Below the pieces are notes generated by a model that was not told where the DNA came from, searched no databases, and saw only the letters and a program-made list of their open reading frames with translations. 64,000 nucleotides of DNA from NCBI GenBank assembly GCA_029237695.1, contig CM055265.1, forward strand, positions 112,952,773 through 113,016,772. Direction: 5' to 3'. A program made the position numbers and the translations under genes. The first letter of the stretch is position 1. Each line of letters opens with the position of its first letter. Below are positions 43,401 to 54,240 of this stretch, in pieces. The stretch comes from Conchocele bisecta. Its lineage: Eukaryota > Mollusca > Bivalvia > Lucinida > Thyasiridae.

Positions 43401-43754
43401 GTGTGGCAACCATTATACTGTTGTATCAGGCTATGTCATGTCTGTTTACTTGTAACACAATTCGCAAGGCATTTCCGAAATGCGTAAATAGTGCCGATGT
43501 TGAACGACCTGTCCATTTTTATTCGGATGCAATTTCCCGATTTTGCGATTGCATGACGTTGTTAATATTGGTGAAAGCTGGCTCGATTCTGCGTGCCCGG
43601 AAATCATCCGTACGTGTGTAACTTTATGCCTAACCGGGAAATGTAAGCCGACTGATATTTCTGTGTATACTTTAATCCTTTTCATGCCGAGGACACGCAA
43701 TTATGTTGACAGAAAAACCTAAATATTTTCCTTCTAAGCGCTCAGAAGTATATA

Positions 43755-43912
43755 ACGTGACCACCATTTGAACCGTCTCGCCGAGACGGTTCAAATGAGT
43801 GGTCACAACATATACATTCATTGAGAAACAACAAAATTAAAAATTAAATATTTAATACATGTCATACCCGTCTCGCCGAGACGGTTCAAATGAGTGGTCA
43901 CAACATATACTT
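43755..43912. repeat. PalC hairpin, one and a half copies
   Basis: The full palindrome GTGACCACCATTTGAACCGT to GAGTGGTCACAAC (about 43757-43808) is followed by CATTGAGAAACAACAAAATT and, from about 43870, a second right half (CGTCTCGCCGAGACGGTTCA to GTCACAACATATACTTTCATT, key blocks only). A tandem duplication of the right half is likely. Confidence 0.8.
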
Positions 43913-43999
43913 TCATTGAGAAATAACAAAATGAAAAATTAAATATTTAATAAATTTCATTCCCGTAAAGGTGTATTCCGAAAGGAATTGGTTAAAATA

Positions 44000-44330
44000 G
44001 TCTACCTGCTTACATTAAATAATTTTGAAATGTGCAAGCACGACTTGTACCGTACACAAAGTGGTACGGTCATTCGTGCGACTAAAGTTGAAACACGCAT
44101 CGCATGCCAAACTCCCGATGATCGCAGATGCGTTGTCAGTAAGTGTTTACGATTCAGGTTGATAGAATACCGAGTATTACGCCGTTTATGTTCGCATGTA
44201 TTGTCCATACGTTCTGCAACATGAGCCCCAGAAAATTGCGCGTACGTTAAACGTACGCGTTGATAACACGTTATACATGTACGGTTGACGTCATTGTTCC
44301 AAAAACGTCGAGTGCACATTTGTCACGCGT
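44000..44330. repeat. Diverged repeat, possibly Tc1-like remnant
   Basis: ACGGTCATTCGTGCGACTAA, AGTTGAAAC and GATGATCGCAGATGCG align with ACGGTCACGCGTGTGGCTAA, TGTTGAAAC and CGATCATCGCGGATAG at 53245-53325. A plus-strand frame includes QTPDDRRCVVSK, loosely like the TPREDR block in Tc1-family DNA-binding domains. Both copies are too decayed for a firm class. Confidence 0.35.
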
Positions 44331-44669
44331 CATACATAGAGGATCTCAAACGAGTGTCCATTGGCGAGGTGTATAGAATTGCTGACGAGTTTTACAAAAA
44401 TCATATCAAATGGAAACGAGTTTGATATCTGTTTATCACATGACTTAAAACTCCAAATAGCAAATAACATGGAGTTATCCGATACGGTTCAGTGAAAAGC
44501 CGCCATTGACTATGTTCGGATCGAGTTGAAAGTCTTACGAGAGAAAAATAATACTAGCAATAAACAAATTATACATATGCCATATTATAGGTTTCAGTTC
44601 TTTGTAATCAAGCACTTTGTAATTGGAGAGCATTTTAACACTTGTAGGGATTTTACTGAACCACTGACG

Positions 44670-44751
44670 GTTGGCGATAAAAAATTACAATTTTCGAAAA
44701 AAGAAATAATTTTTTTTTTGTTTTCCAAAATAGTAATTTTTTATCGCCAAC
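44670..44751. repeat. Hairpin, 19-bp perfect arms
   Basis: GTTGGCGATAAAAAATTAC (44670-44688) and GTAATTTTTTATCGCCAAC (44733-44751). The loop is A/T-rich with a T10 run. Confidence 0.85.
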
Positions 44752-44938
44752 TGCTAATGACGTTTGATTTTGGATGATTTTTTTTATGAACATCCAGACA
44801 TCGTTGCTTTACCGCGCCATTAGGGACGCCATTTGGAACGTCTTCCTTTCATTTGTTTGGCATAACGTTGTAGTTTCCATAGTGATGGCGTCATGGAATT
44901 TGTTCCCACGAATCCATCCACGCGATAGATACTTGCAT

Positions 44939-45157
44939 ACAGTGGAACCCCTCTTAACCGGACACCAATAAAGCACCCGTGATCTTATTTTTGATGTGTT
45001 TCTTGGTCAGTTATCTCAGTTGATAATGTCTATTCGTGATCACAGAGTAAACAACTATGGCTCAGAATGATAAAATGCCTGATTTACAGTGAAATCTCTC
45101 TAAGCCGGACACCCTGGGGACCTCCCAGGGTGTCCGCCTTAGAGAGGTTTCACTGTA
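44939..45157. mobile_element. Family D element with a second D copy
   Basis: ACAGTGGAACCCCTCTTAAC opens at 44939. A complete 73-bp D palindrome (TACAGTGAAATCTCTCTAAG to TTAGAGAGGTTTCACTGTA) occupies 45085-45157, bounded by TA. Together they may be one longer element with a foldback right end. Confidence 0.65.
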
Positions 45158-45427
45158 CTGAGATCGACGTGCTCAATCGTTTAACAATCTGTATCACAGA
45201 ACGCGTTCCTTGAAGTGGTCAGTGTAATATGAGTACTAACTCCCACGGAGAGTAGCCGTCTTCTTCCATTGACCAACTACTTTCATGTACAAGTACAAAC
45301 ATGTCTAGTAATAAAAGGAGTTTGCAGTTTTTTTCTATTGAATATTTGAAAACATAGATTGTTAATAGAGTAGGCATTTAGTGATTCGCTTTGTTTTATA
45401 TAAATGTACATCAGCGAACGGTTAGCG

Positions 45428-45870
45428 ATATTTATCCAGTCAACACAGCGAGTATGTGCCGTGAAACACGGTGCTGTGAAACATTTTTGATATCCAGTCA
45501 ATACTATTTTTGCATTTTACAGCCGTTTGTAGGTGTTGACGGGATAAATAGAATAGTAGGTTAGTGCCGTGAATGGGAAAAAATATCTGGCGCGGCACGG
45601 AAACGGGATGTGCTCGGCAGAGCCTCGCCCATTCCGTTTCCTGAGCCTTGCCAGATATTTTTTCTGATTCACGGAACTAACCTACTATTCTCTATCTATT
45701 TTCCTTATGTCTGAACCAAAGTATATGTTGTGACCACTCATTTGAACCGTCTCGGCGAGACGGTTTCAAATGAGTTGTCACAACATATACTTCTGATGAG
45801 AAACAAAGAAATTCTTGAGCCTTGCCGGATATTTTTTCCCATTCACGGCACTAACCCACTATTCTCTATA
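45428..45870. mobile_element. Composite PalB + PalC element
   Basis: TTATCCAGTCAACACAGCGA to GTGTTGACGGGATAAATAG; PalB palindrome GAATAGTAGGTTAGTGCCGT to CTAACCTACTATTCTCTAT (45550-45697); PalC palindrome (45720-45791); then PalB right half to CTATTCTCTATA. Co-linear with 17207-17641. Confidence 0.85.
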
Positions 45871-45922
45871 ACTGTGGGTAATACATGTACGATGCGAATT
45901 GGATCGATGATCCACACACAGG

Positions 45923-46168
45923 GGGAGCCGTTTCACTAAACTTATTACGACTAAAATGTTCGTAAGTGCAAAATTATGATAGTCCGTAATTTCACATTAA
46001 CAGTGTTTTATTTGTTGTAAAAATTATTGGAGTTGCATTTATTGAGCGTAGGCTGCATAAGCAGCCTACGCTCAATAAATGTAAATCCATCAATTGAAAT
46101 TTACAGACGATCCTAAATTTTGCACTTACGAACTTTTAGTCGTACGAAGTTTAGTGAAACGGGCCCCT
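45923..46168. mobile_element. PalA MITE copy 8
   Basis: GGGGGAGCCGTTTCACTAAA to GTTTAGTGAAACGGGCCCCT, with the centre TAGGCTGCATAAGCAGCCTA. Frames that run from here into the N gap are artefacts. Confidence 0.85.
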
Positions 46169-46203
46169 GTAGCCTATTTCACAAAAATTGCAAAATATAC
46201 TTA

Positions 46204-46703
46204 NNNNNNNNNNNNNNNNNNNNNNNNNNNNNNNNNNNNNNNNNNNNNNNNNNNNNNNNNNNNNNNNNNNNNNNNNNNNNNNNNNNNNNNNNNNNNNNNN
46301 NNNNNNNNNNNNNNNNNNNNNNNNNNNNNNNNNNNNNNNNNNNNNNNNNNNNNNNNNNNNNNNNNNNNNNNNNNNNNNNNNNNNNNNNNNNNNNNNNNNN
46401 NNNNNNNNNNNNNNNNNNNNNNNNNNNNNNNNNNNNNNNNNNNNNNNNNNNNNNNNNNNNNNNNNNNNNNNNNNNNNNNNNNNNNNNNNNNNNNNNNNNN
46501 NNNNNNNNNNNNNNNNNNNNNNNNNNNNNNNNNNNNNNNNNNNNNNNNNNNNNNNNNNNNNNNNNNNNNNNNNNNNNNNNNNNNNNNNNNNNNNNNNNNN
46601 NNNNNNNNNNNNNNNNNNNNNNNNNNNNNNNNNNNNNNNNNNNNNNNNNNNNNNNNNNNNNNNNNNNNNNNNNNNNNNNNNNNNNNNNNNNNNNNNNNNN
46701 NNN
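46204..46703. other. Assembly gap, 500 N
   Basis: Exactly 500 Ns. The base after the gap begins the first copy of a 482-bp direct repeat, so an unresolved duplication is a likely cause of the break. Confidence 0.95.
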
Positions 46704-47185
46704 CTGGGCTTATAGGTAGGACAAGCTAACATTATTATATTCATTATTGTATATACATTGAAGTTCCAAATAAATCAATGTATTATGCATTTGTATGAAC
46801 TTCACTTGTTGACACTTCCAGAGTTCGAATTTTCACCATTGGTGGAGAATCAATGTATTGTCATGTAGATCGATAATGTAAAATGATTTAGCCACATGCC
46901 CGGTTGGTAGTAACTCAATAGAAGATCAATATATTACAAAATATTTACCTTCACTGGAGAAAGGGTTGACACTCCCAGTTGGCATACTGATTGTTTCGTT
47001 GAGCTTCGGACTGGTAGAATCCGGGCTTGTATCCTTGATATCACCTGCAAAACAAGCTTTATTTTCTAGTGATCCACATTCACTTTCCAGTTTCATTTCT
47101 GGTGAAACGTAATCTACAAACCAAAACAGTTTAATATACCAGTGTCAGGGTGTCGGATCACGTGGTTTCCGAACGATATGGCGTC
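46704..47185. repeat. Direct duplication, copy 1 (482 bp)
   Basis: Matches 47727-48208 at a constant offset of 1023 bases, with only about three or four differences seen. The match ends at GATATGGCGTC on the right in both copies. The left end of copy 1 is hidden by the gap. It contains the whole exon 46949-47113 with both splice sites. Confidence 0.9.
46949..47113 (-). CDS. Internal exon, copy 1, of an unidentified gene
   Basis: On the minus strand, a pyrimidine-rich tract and TTTGTAG precede 47113, and GAAG|GTAAAT follows 46949, so both splice sites look good. The 165 bp stay open only in the phase-1 frame, giving 54 codons: YVSPEMKLESECGSLENK through KACFAG to DIKDTSPDSTSPKLNET and NPFSSE. 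It is polar, rich in S/T/P/E and probably an unstructured linker; no domain is recognised. Length is divisible by 3 with phase 1 on both sides, so it can be duplicated or skipped without shifting the frame. An internal TTTTGCAG|GTGATATC could act as an alternative acceptor. Phase matches the CARD-gene exons at 56-63 kb on the same strand. Confidence 0.5.
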
Positions 47186-47580
47186 CCAACCATTGAAGTA
47201 ATCCATCAAGTAACATTAAAGTTATACGATGATGAAGAAACTTATGCATTATGTTTTACGAAAATAAATGGCTAAGTGTTTCCGCAAAAATGTGAAGCTA
47301 ACAAAAGGTCAAGGTGATGTTAATGGCGGCATGTGTGTGTTGCAAATGCTCACATGTATCAAGTGTCCGAATAATGAAGCGATCCGTCAAGTAATATTAA
47401 AGTCATACCATGACGACGAATCTTGTACAAAGTGTTTGACACAAAGAAAATGGCTAAGTGTTTCCGGCAAAATGTGAATGTAACAAAGGTCAAGGTCATG
47501 ATAATGGCGGCATGAGTGTGTTCCAAATGTTCACATGTATCAAGTGTCCAAACGACGACGACGACGACGGAAAACAGGCT
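47186..47580 (+). repeat. Two-copy tandem repeat, about 190-bp unit
   Basis: The order (AT)CC(AG)TCAAGTAA(CT)ATTAAAG, AATGGCTAAGTGTTTCCG, AAAGGTCAAGG, AATGGCGGCATG and CACATGTATCAAGTGTCC occurs at 47205-47373 and again at 47388-47550, ending in a GAC repeat (47552-47568). Short frames here are repeat-derived. Confidence 0.8.
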
Positions 47581-47726
47581 GCACGATATTATAAATACAC
47601 AAACGGATATGGAAACGTTCATTTTATCTTACTGTTCCTGAAGGAAATCTTGTTTTCAGTAACGTACATATATTCCTGATGAATTTTGCATTATGGGATG
47701 GCTTGGTCTGGCTTAAATATCGACTT

Positions 47727-48208
47727 CTGGGCTTATAGGTAGGATAAGCTAACATTATTATATTCATTATTGTATATACATTGAAGTTCCAAATAAATCA
47801 ATGTATTATGCATTTGTATGAACTTCACTTGTTGACACTTCCAGAGTTCGAATTTTCACCATTGGTGGAGAATCAATGTATTGTCATGTAGATCGATAAT
47901 GTAAAATGATTTAGCCACATGCCCGGTTGGTAGTAACTCAATAGAAGATCAATATATTACAAAATATTTACCTTCACTGGAGAATGGGTTGACACTCCCA
48001 GTTGGCATACTGATTATTTCGTTGAGCTTCGGACTGGTAGAATCCGGGCTTGTATCCTTGATATCACCTGCAAAACAAGCTTTATTTTCTAGTGATCCAC
48101 ATTCACTTTCCAGTTTCATTTCTGGTGAAACGTAATCTACAAACCAAAACAGTTTAATATACCAGTGTCAGGGTGTCGGATCACGTGGTTTCCGAACGAT
48201 ATGGCGTC
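47727..48208. repeat. Direct duplication, copy 2 (482 bp)
   Basis: The second copy of 46704-47185. Its left neighbour (TAAATATCGACTT) cannot be compared with copy 1 because of the gap. After 48208 the sequences diverge (ATGGGTTTTAG against CCAACCATTG). Confidence 0.9.
47972..48136 (-). CDS. Internal exon, copy 2, of an unidentified gene
   Basis: Identical architecture to 46949-47113: the same TTTGTAG acceptor and GTAAAT donor, 165 bp, phase 1 both sides. Within the exon only two differences from copy 1 were seen: CCT against CCA (both Pro) and ACA against ATA (Thr to Ile in LNETISM). The frame is intact in both. Two intact copies of a symmetric exon in a row could both be included, or be chosen alternatively. 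They may instead be an assembly artefact, since the gap is close. Confidence 0.5.
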
Positions 48209-48209
48209 A

Positions 48210-48895
48210 TGGGTTTTAGACATGTTTACATTAGATTCCCTTTAATATCTTTATAATGGAATTACTGATTTTTAAGAATGTGCGGAATTGGTTGCCCGTT
48301 ATTGTACAGTTTGCTTTAATCTCATAATTATTTCGTTTTGGCGACCAATCGGTTACCGTCAATGCAAATAAATGGCTAGGGCACGTGCTTGTAAGAAATA
48401 AACGGTACACTCGTGAAATATATAAGTTATTTTAAATTAAATACAGAGCACCCATATCACACATAAGTCGTCGTGTTTGGTGACCTAGATATCAAAATCC
48501 GTATGTTTTTTAGGTGGATTTGATAGGAAAGTTACTGGGAAAAAGACGTCACATATTACGCCACGTTGGCAAATCAGGTTCGGAAAGCACGTGATCCCAT
48601 ACGTTGAGTGTAAGAAATAGGGTTGTGAATCATGAGTAACGTACATTATAACACCTTCCGGGGTATCACTTCTGTTAGAATGAGCGAATGTGTAGGTTTT
48701 ACGCCACGTTGCTTAACTTTAATTCCTCCAATTATAATGCCGATACTGTTTCCGAAAAATACATATTAGGTAAGTTGATTTTCCAAGCCCGATAACCTAT
48801 TTATATGACTGGCCTATACAAATATTACATGTTTGTCACAGGAATGAAAACTACTGTCTGTTCCACGTTTTGTTGCCGACAAAATGTTGGCTATT
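48210..48895. other. No gene or repeat recognised
   Basis: Between the exon duplication and the 1.4-kb tandem duplication. Unique-looking, without splice-site pairs that I could support. Confidence 0.4.
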
Positions 48896-48900
48896 AAACA

Positions 48901-50323
48901 CATTACATCTCAGAAATATTTAAATGTAATTACTTTTTCATCAATAACGAAAAATGTCACCCTCCCCAATTGTTTTCATTTGATGAAATTACTTCAAATA
49001 TTGATTTTTTTGCAAAAAATAAATGATTTTCCTATGGAAATTTAACAATAAATTAAATCTAAAATTTGTGTTGATTTAATATGAGATTTATTAAATTCGT
49101 TGACTGATTTCTTAAGAAACTCGGTATAATCTCGTTTCTTATGAAATCAGTAAGCTCGTTGAATAAATATCATATTAAATCATCAATCATGTCAGATCAT
49201 CTATTTAAATATATATTCATCTGTCCGCAGTGTGCGGTGGTGGGTTGTGCCGTGAATGGTATGTGTTTTGTGTCATGGCCTGCGGTACTACTCACACAAT
49301 CATTGGCACAAAGGAACAGGCGCAATAAAGTAGAACGTGCAATGTATGTGCTTTTATCCCGTCAACAGAGTGCGTATGTGCCGTGAAACACGGTGCCGTG
49401 AAACATTTTTGATATCCTGTCAATACGACATAATCAATGCGTATGAATATGTGCGGTTGTCATACTAGTCGATTCTCCGATTTTGAGGAGGCGGCTGGGG
49501 TTATTGTTTGCATTTTAAAGATATTTGTAGTGTTGACGGGATAAATATAATAATAGGTTAGTACCGTGAATGGGAAAATATCTGGCGCTGCACGGAAACG
49601 GGATGGCGCCTCGCCCATCCCGTTTCCTAAGCCTTGCCCGATATATCCCATTAACGGCACTAATATACTATTCTCTATTTCTGGTAGTCGTGTTCAAAGG
49701 TTTATCGCGTATCTCTTGACTGCGTCTTGTACTTTCCAACAAAAACTCATTCAGTTATTGAATATCACATTAGACAATGTTCAATATCGAAGATCAATGC
49801 TATGAAACTGAACCGACTGGAAAACATCACTAATGCACCTGCCTGGCTTATGATCAACATTACACAACCTGATCAGTAATCACAGCGTTTCATTTTATAA
49901 TAAGTTTGATTAGTTGATCGGTAACTAGATGCCCCACATGTTGGCCTTATTGGCAATAGTTCCATGATCATGAAATTGGTAGAGACATGGGTCGTAGTCA
50001 CTCTTGGATGATCTCCATTCAATGATGTACGCATGTGTGAACTATACCTTGAACCACACTGAATAAATATGGGATTAACTGAACGGTAACTAGATGTGTC
50101 GGTAACCGAGGACCAACTGAATACCCCACATGTTGCATTTTTTTGCCATTACCATGAAATCGTCTGAGATTGTGTCACTGATGGATGACTACCACATAAG
50201 TACGTATGTGCATGTGAGATATATATATGGGCCGCGCCATACGAAAACTGGACTTAATGACAACGCCATGAAAAGCGGTAAACGACGTCGGAAAAACGAC
50301 GATTCAAATTGTCTAATTAAACA
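48901..50323 (+). repeat. 1423-bp tandem duplication, unit 1
   Basis: Begins CATTACATCTCAGAAATATT and ends at the AATTAAACA junction, where unit 2 begins. It contains the AT-rich arm related to 32755-33175 (48955-49030), a PalB composite (49350-49680) and unique sequence. Only about ten small differences from unit 2 are noticed. Confidence 0.9.
49350..49680. mobile_element. PalB element inside duplication unit 1
   Basis: TTATCCCGTCAACAGAGTGC to AGTGTTGACGGGATAAATAT, then the short PalB arms (TAATAGGTTAGTACCGTGAA, CATTAACGGCACTAATATAC). The matching element in unit 2 is at 50775-51105. At one point unit 1 reads GATATATCCCATT where unit 2 reads GATATGTTTTCCCATT. Confidence 0.8.
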
Positions 50324-51744
50324 CATTACATCTCAGAAATATTTAAATGTAATTACTTTTTCATCAATAACGAAAAATGTCACCCTCCCCAATTGTTTTC
50401 ATTTGATGAAATTACTTCAAATATTGATTTTTTTGCAAAAAATAAATGATTTTCCTATGGAAATTTAACAATAAATTAAATCTAAAATTTGTGTTGATTT
50501 AATATGAGATGTATTAAATTCGTTGACTGATTTCTTAAGAAACTCGGTATAATACTCGTTTCTTATGAAATCAGTAAGCTCGTTGAATAAATATATATTA
50601 AATCATCAATCATGTCAGATCATCTATTTAAATATATATTCATCTGTCCGCAGTGTGCGGTGGTGGGTTGTGCCGTGAATGGTATGTGTTTTGTGTCATG
50701 GCCTGCGGTACTACTCACACAATCATTGGCACAAAGGAACAGGCGCAATAAAAGTAGAACGTGCAATGTATGTGCTTTTATCCCGTCAACAGAGTGCGTA
50801 TGTGCCGTGAAACACGGTGCCGTGAAACATTTTTGATATCCTGTCAATACGACATAATCAATGCGTATGAATATGTGCGGTTGTCATACTAGTCGATTCT
50901 CCGATTTTGAGGAGGCGGCTGGGGTTATTGTTTGCATTTTAAAGATATTTGTAGTGTTGACGGGATAAATATAATAATAGGTTAGTACCGTGAATGGGAA
51001 AATATCTGGCGCTGCACGGAAACGGGATGGCGCCTCGCCCATCCCGTTTCCTAAGCCTTGCCCGATATGTTTTCCCATTAACGGCACTAATATACTATTC
51101 TCTATTTCTGGTAGTCGTGTTCAAAGGTTATCGCGTATCTCTTGACTGCGTCTTGTACTTTCCAACAAAAACTCATTCAGTTATTGAATATCACATTAGA
51201 CAATGTTCAATATCGAAGCACAATGCTATGAAACTGAACCGACTGGAAAACATCACTAATGCACCTGCCTGGCTTATGATCAACATTACACAACCTGATC
51301 AGTAATCACAGCGTTTCATTTTATAATAAGTTTGATTAGTTGATCGGTAACTAGATGCCCCACATGTTGGCCTTATTGGCAATAGTTCCATGATCATGAA
51401 ATTGGTAGAGACATGGGTCGTAGTCACTCTTGGATGATCTCCATTCAATGATGTACGCATGTGTGAACTATACCTTGAACCACACTGAATAAATATGGGA
51501 TTAACTGAACGGTAACTAGATGTGTCGGTAACCGAGGACCAACTGAATACCCCACATGTTGCATTTTTTTGCCATTACCATGAAATCGTCTGAGATTGTG
51601 TCACTGATGGATGACTACCACATAAGTACGTATGTGCATGTGAGATATATATATGGGCCGCGCCATACGAAAACTGGACTTAATGACAACGCCATGAAAA
51701 GCGGTAAACGACGTCGGAAAAACGACGATTCAAATTGTCTAATG
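50324..51744 (+). repeat. 1423-bp tandem duplication, unit 2
   Basis: Co-linear with unit 1 at offset 1423 to about 51744 (CAAATTGTCTAAT). Differences include GATTTATT/GATGTATT, AATCTCG/AATACTCG and AATAAAG/AATAAAAG. Repeated short frames (for example HFFAITMKSSEIVSLMDD in both units) are open but without recognised function. Confidence 0.9.
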
Positions 51745-51843
51745 TCGGCGTAAAAGTTTACATTATGAATTTGCCCTCCCATTTACGTTTATTGGTGTCA
51801 GTTAGCATTAAGTGTGAACAGAAAACGGAAAGTGATAACTTAC

Positions 51844-51943
51844 TGAAACGTTCACTAATATGAGACGCGATGCCTTGTACACATATTATGACGTCATGAC
51901 GTGACGTCACTGAACGTGAATCCATGTTTGACGTTATGGCCAT
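51844..51943 (-). CDS. Candidate first coding exon (ATG to phase-1 donor)
   Basis: ATG at 51943 lies in a strong start context (CACCATGG). The frame stays open for 33 codons and one base, to TTCA|GTAAGT at 51844/51843. The phase-1 donor is compatible with the acceptor of the duplicated exon at 47972-48136. The peptide MAITSNMDSRSVTSRHD... shows no signal peptide or domain. It is rich in TGACGTCA-like repeats at DNA level, which lowers confidence. It could be chance. Confidence 0.25.
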
Positions 51944-51949
51944 GGTGTC

Positions 51950-53215
51950 TGTCGTGACAAAATATTATAGCAAGGATACTTGCACGAGTTCCTCGCAGCA
52001 TCAATGACTTAGAAATGCTTGAGGCGCTGTACATTGTCACATAACTGTCGTTCTTTGATATTGTTACTCTTTTTCGTCGGTTGTCCTTATGAATTCAAAA
52101 TGGTGAACGCACAATTTAACTGGCTACATATCAGCGAAGTCTTCACTCACACTGCACTTTGATTCCTAAATAATCTTAAATATGAACAACATAGTGTATG
52201 CCAACAATATTATCTTTTATCTTGGTAAATTGAGACTGTTGAACAATTCTAGCCAGTACTTATATTAGCGAATGATATGCCATGTAATGCCACTCGTTTT
52301 ATCATAAACGGAGGTAGACACACAGCTATATAATGACATATATATCCGGGGTTGTATTGAATTTGGCAAAACAAATGCATCAGAATCTCTATAATACATT
52401 CAGAATCAGTGATTTCAATGCAGCTTCTTGATTGTTTGTGTATAAGCAATACATAATAATGCACAAAACGCACAGTGAGGTCGGCGGAGTTTTCGAAAAG
52501 TCTTGAAATTAATTAGAAATTTGATGGTCATAAACTTGCTTTTCTCAAGATATGTAATATCAAGTCATCAGCTTATCACTTGACTGCATAATAATGTATA
52601 TCAAGTGATGGTAATGCGGTCATCAAGAAAGAAACACGGCGACAATTATAAGGTATCACGCTACCAAATGTGCCCGACGTCGTGTTTTGTCACAAAGTTA
52701 ATGTTATAAGCGGCCTACTGCAGATGTACACATGCAATGTCTACAAACTAATACTCAATTTTCAGCAATTCCGTACACATCCTTATGATATAATATTGGA
52801 ATAGAAAACAATTATCGTGAAAATTACGTCTGGACACAATCATATGATCCGACGAAGGGTGGGGATTGGGGATTCGGGGACAAGTGCCCCTTGGCAATAT
52901 AGTTCATCCCTAAATGCCAATCGGTGTGTCTGAAATGTATTTCAGTTTGAAATGAAAAGAAAAATAAATTGAATGTTTTTACGTGATCTTTGTATCACTT
53001 GTTTCTATTTATGTTGGTCTGTAGTATTTAAAATAACACCACTTTATCATGATATGAATGTCATTCGTCACACATATCTAAAATGAGCTTCCAGATGTTG
53101 CGGATTTATATGGGGGATGGGCATCCCATATGCATAACCTGCAACTGCAACATCCAATTACTAGTATGTAGTATATTTATGCGGTTTGGGATATGGTCCC
53201 GCGAGATAATTGTAG
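51950..53215. other. No gene or repeat recognised
   Basis: AT-rich with scattered short frames on both strands. No element ends or splice pairs that I could support. Confidence 0.35.
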
Positions 53216-53219
53216 AAGA

Positions 53220-53350
53220 TTTGCAAGCACAATATGTACATAAAGTTGTACGGTCACGCGTGTGGCTAATGTTGAAACTGCCAACATATCACATTATTAC
53301 CAGCCACCGATCATCGCGGATAGGTTGCTTGTAAGAGTTTTCGATTTCCA
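53220..53350. repeat. Diverged relative of the 44.0-44.2 kb repeat
   Basis: GCAAGCACAATATGTACATA, AGTTGTACGGTCACGCGTGT and CCGATCATCGCGGATAGG align in order with GCAAGCACGACTTGTACCGT, AGTGGTACGGTCATTCGTGC and CCGATGATCGCAGATGCG at 44033-44133. Confidence 0.5.
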
Positions 53351-54029
53351 GTGTTGGTTGAATAACCATTATTAGTATGCTGCAACATCAATATGCGTGG
53401 GGTTAACTGAAAGATCACATCCATGATGATTGATAAATGCTTCATCGATTACATATGCACAACTCATCATTAATATATCATGGGAAATTTTATCGTTACC
53501 AACACGTCATCACGCGATATGGAGCCCAACGTCAAAATGACGTTATGTTAGTGTTATGCTCCATATTGTTCAATGGAAGAAGAACATGTCCTTGCTTTCA
53601 TTCGTGCTCGCACAATGAGTTATTATTTTTAAAAATAAACGGTATGACATCTTTTTTTTAATACTACATGCGCTTCCTACAGCTAAGTCAGGCAATGCAA
53701 TTCACCTTTGTTCAAACATACCACCTGGAATACCAGCAATAACATTATTGACTGGTGACGTTGTCGACGTGGATTCTCTTTATGTGGCTGTTCGTGTACG
53801 GTATTAAAAAATGAAATCACATAGAGCAAGATTCGGCGAATATGGAGGACTGAATAACGCCTAAATCGACGATATTTGATAATAGATTCATCCACTGTAA
53901 CTAATCAATTGGAAAACTGTACAGTTGTCATTTCAACTATCCAAAAACTCGAGAGAAATTGGTAACTCGCCCGACCTTCTGTTACATGTTCACCATCATC
54001 GGGATCCATCTAGTCATATGTATCCTCAT

Positions 54030-54240
54030 ATTTAAATCTTTGTAATCACACAATGAGTTCAACCGATCTAGCATTTCACGAAAAGTGGTCAGTCGACCAA
54101 GACTTTTACTTTGGGTCACAACGGCTGTCGACGTCACTTTTGGACGTCCATGTCTGGCCTAGCCTTTAGTAGCGCCTTCATGTCCATTGCCTATCCGACT
54201 GTATCGTTCATATATTCTCATCCCAATGATGGACTTTCTC
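54030..54240 (-). pseudogene. Possible Tc1-like transposase DNA-binding remnant
   Basis: Read on the minus strand, one frame gives RIYERYSRIGNGHEGATKG, a stop, then ARHGRPKVTSTAVVTQ. The block of a helix-turn-helix followed by GRP(K/R)VT is typical of the Tc1 N-terminal DNA-binding domain. No DDE motif was found nearby. The frame is interrupted, so this is at best a fossil. Confidence 0.3.

Noticed and set aside
46094..46744. Frames of about 175-211 residues across the gap
   Set aside because: They consist almost wholly of X from Ns; the ends are PalA repeat.
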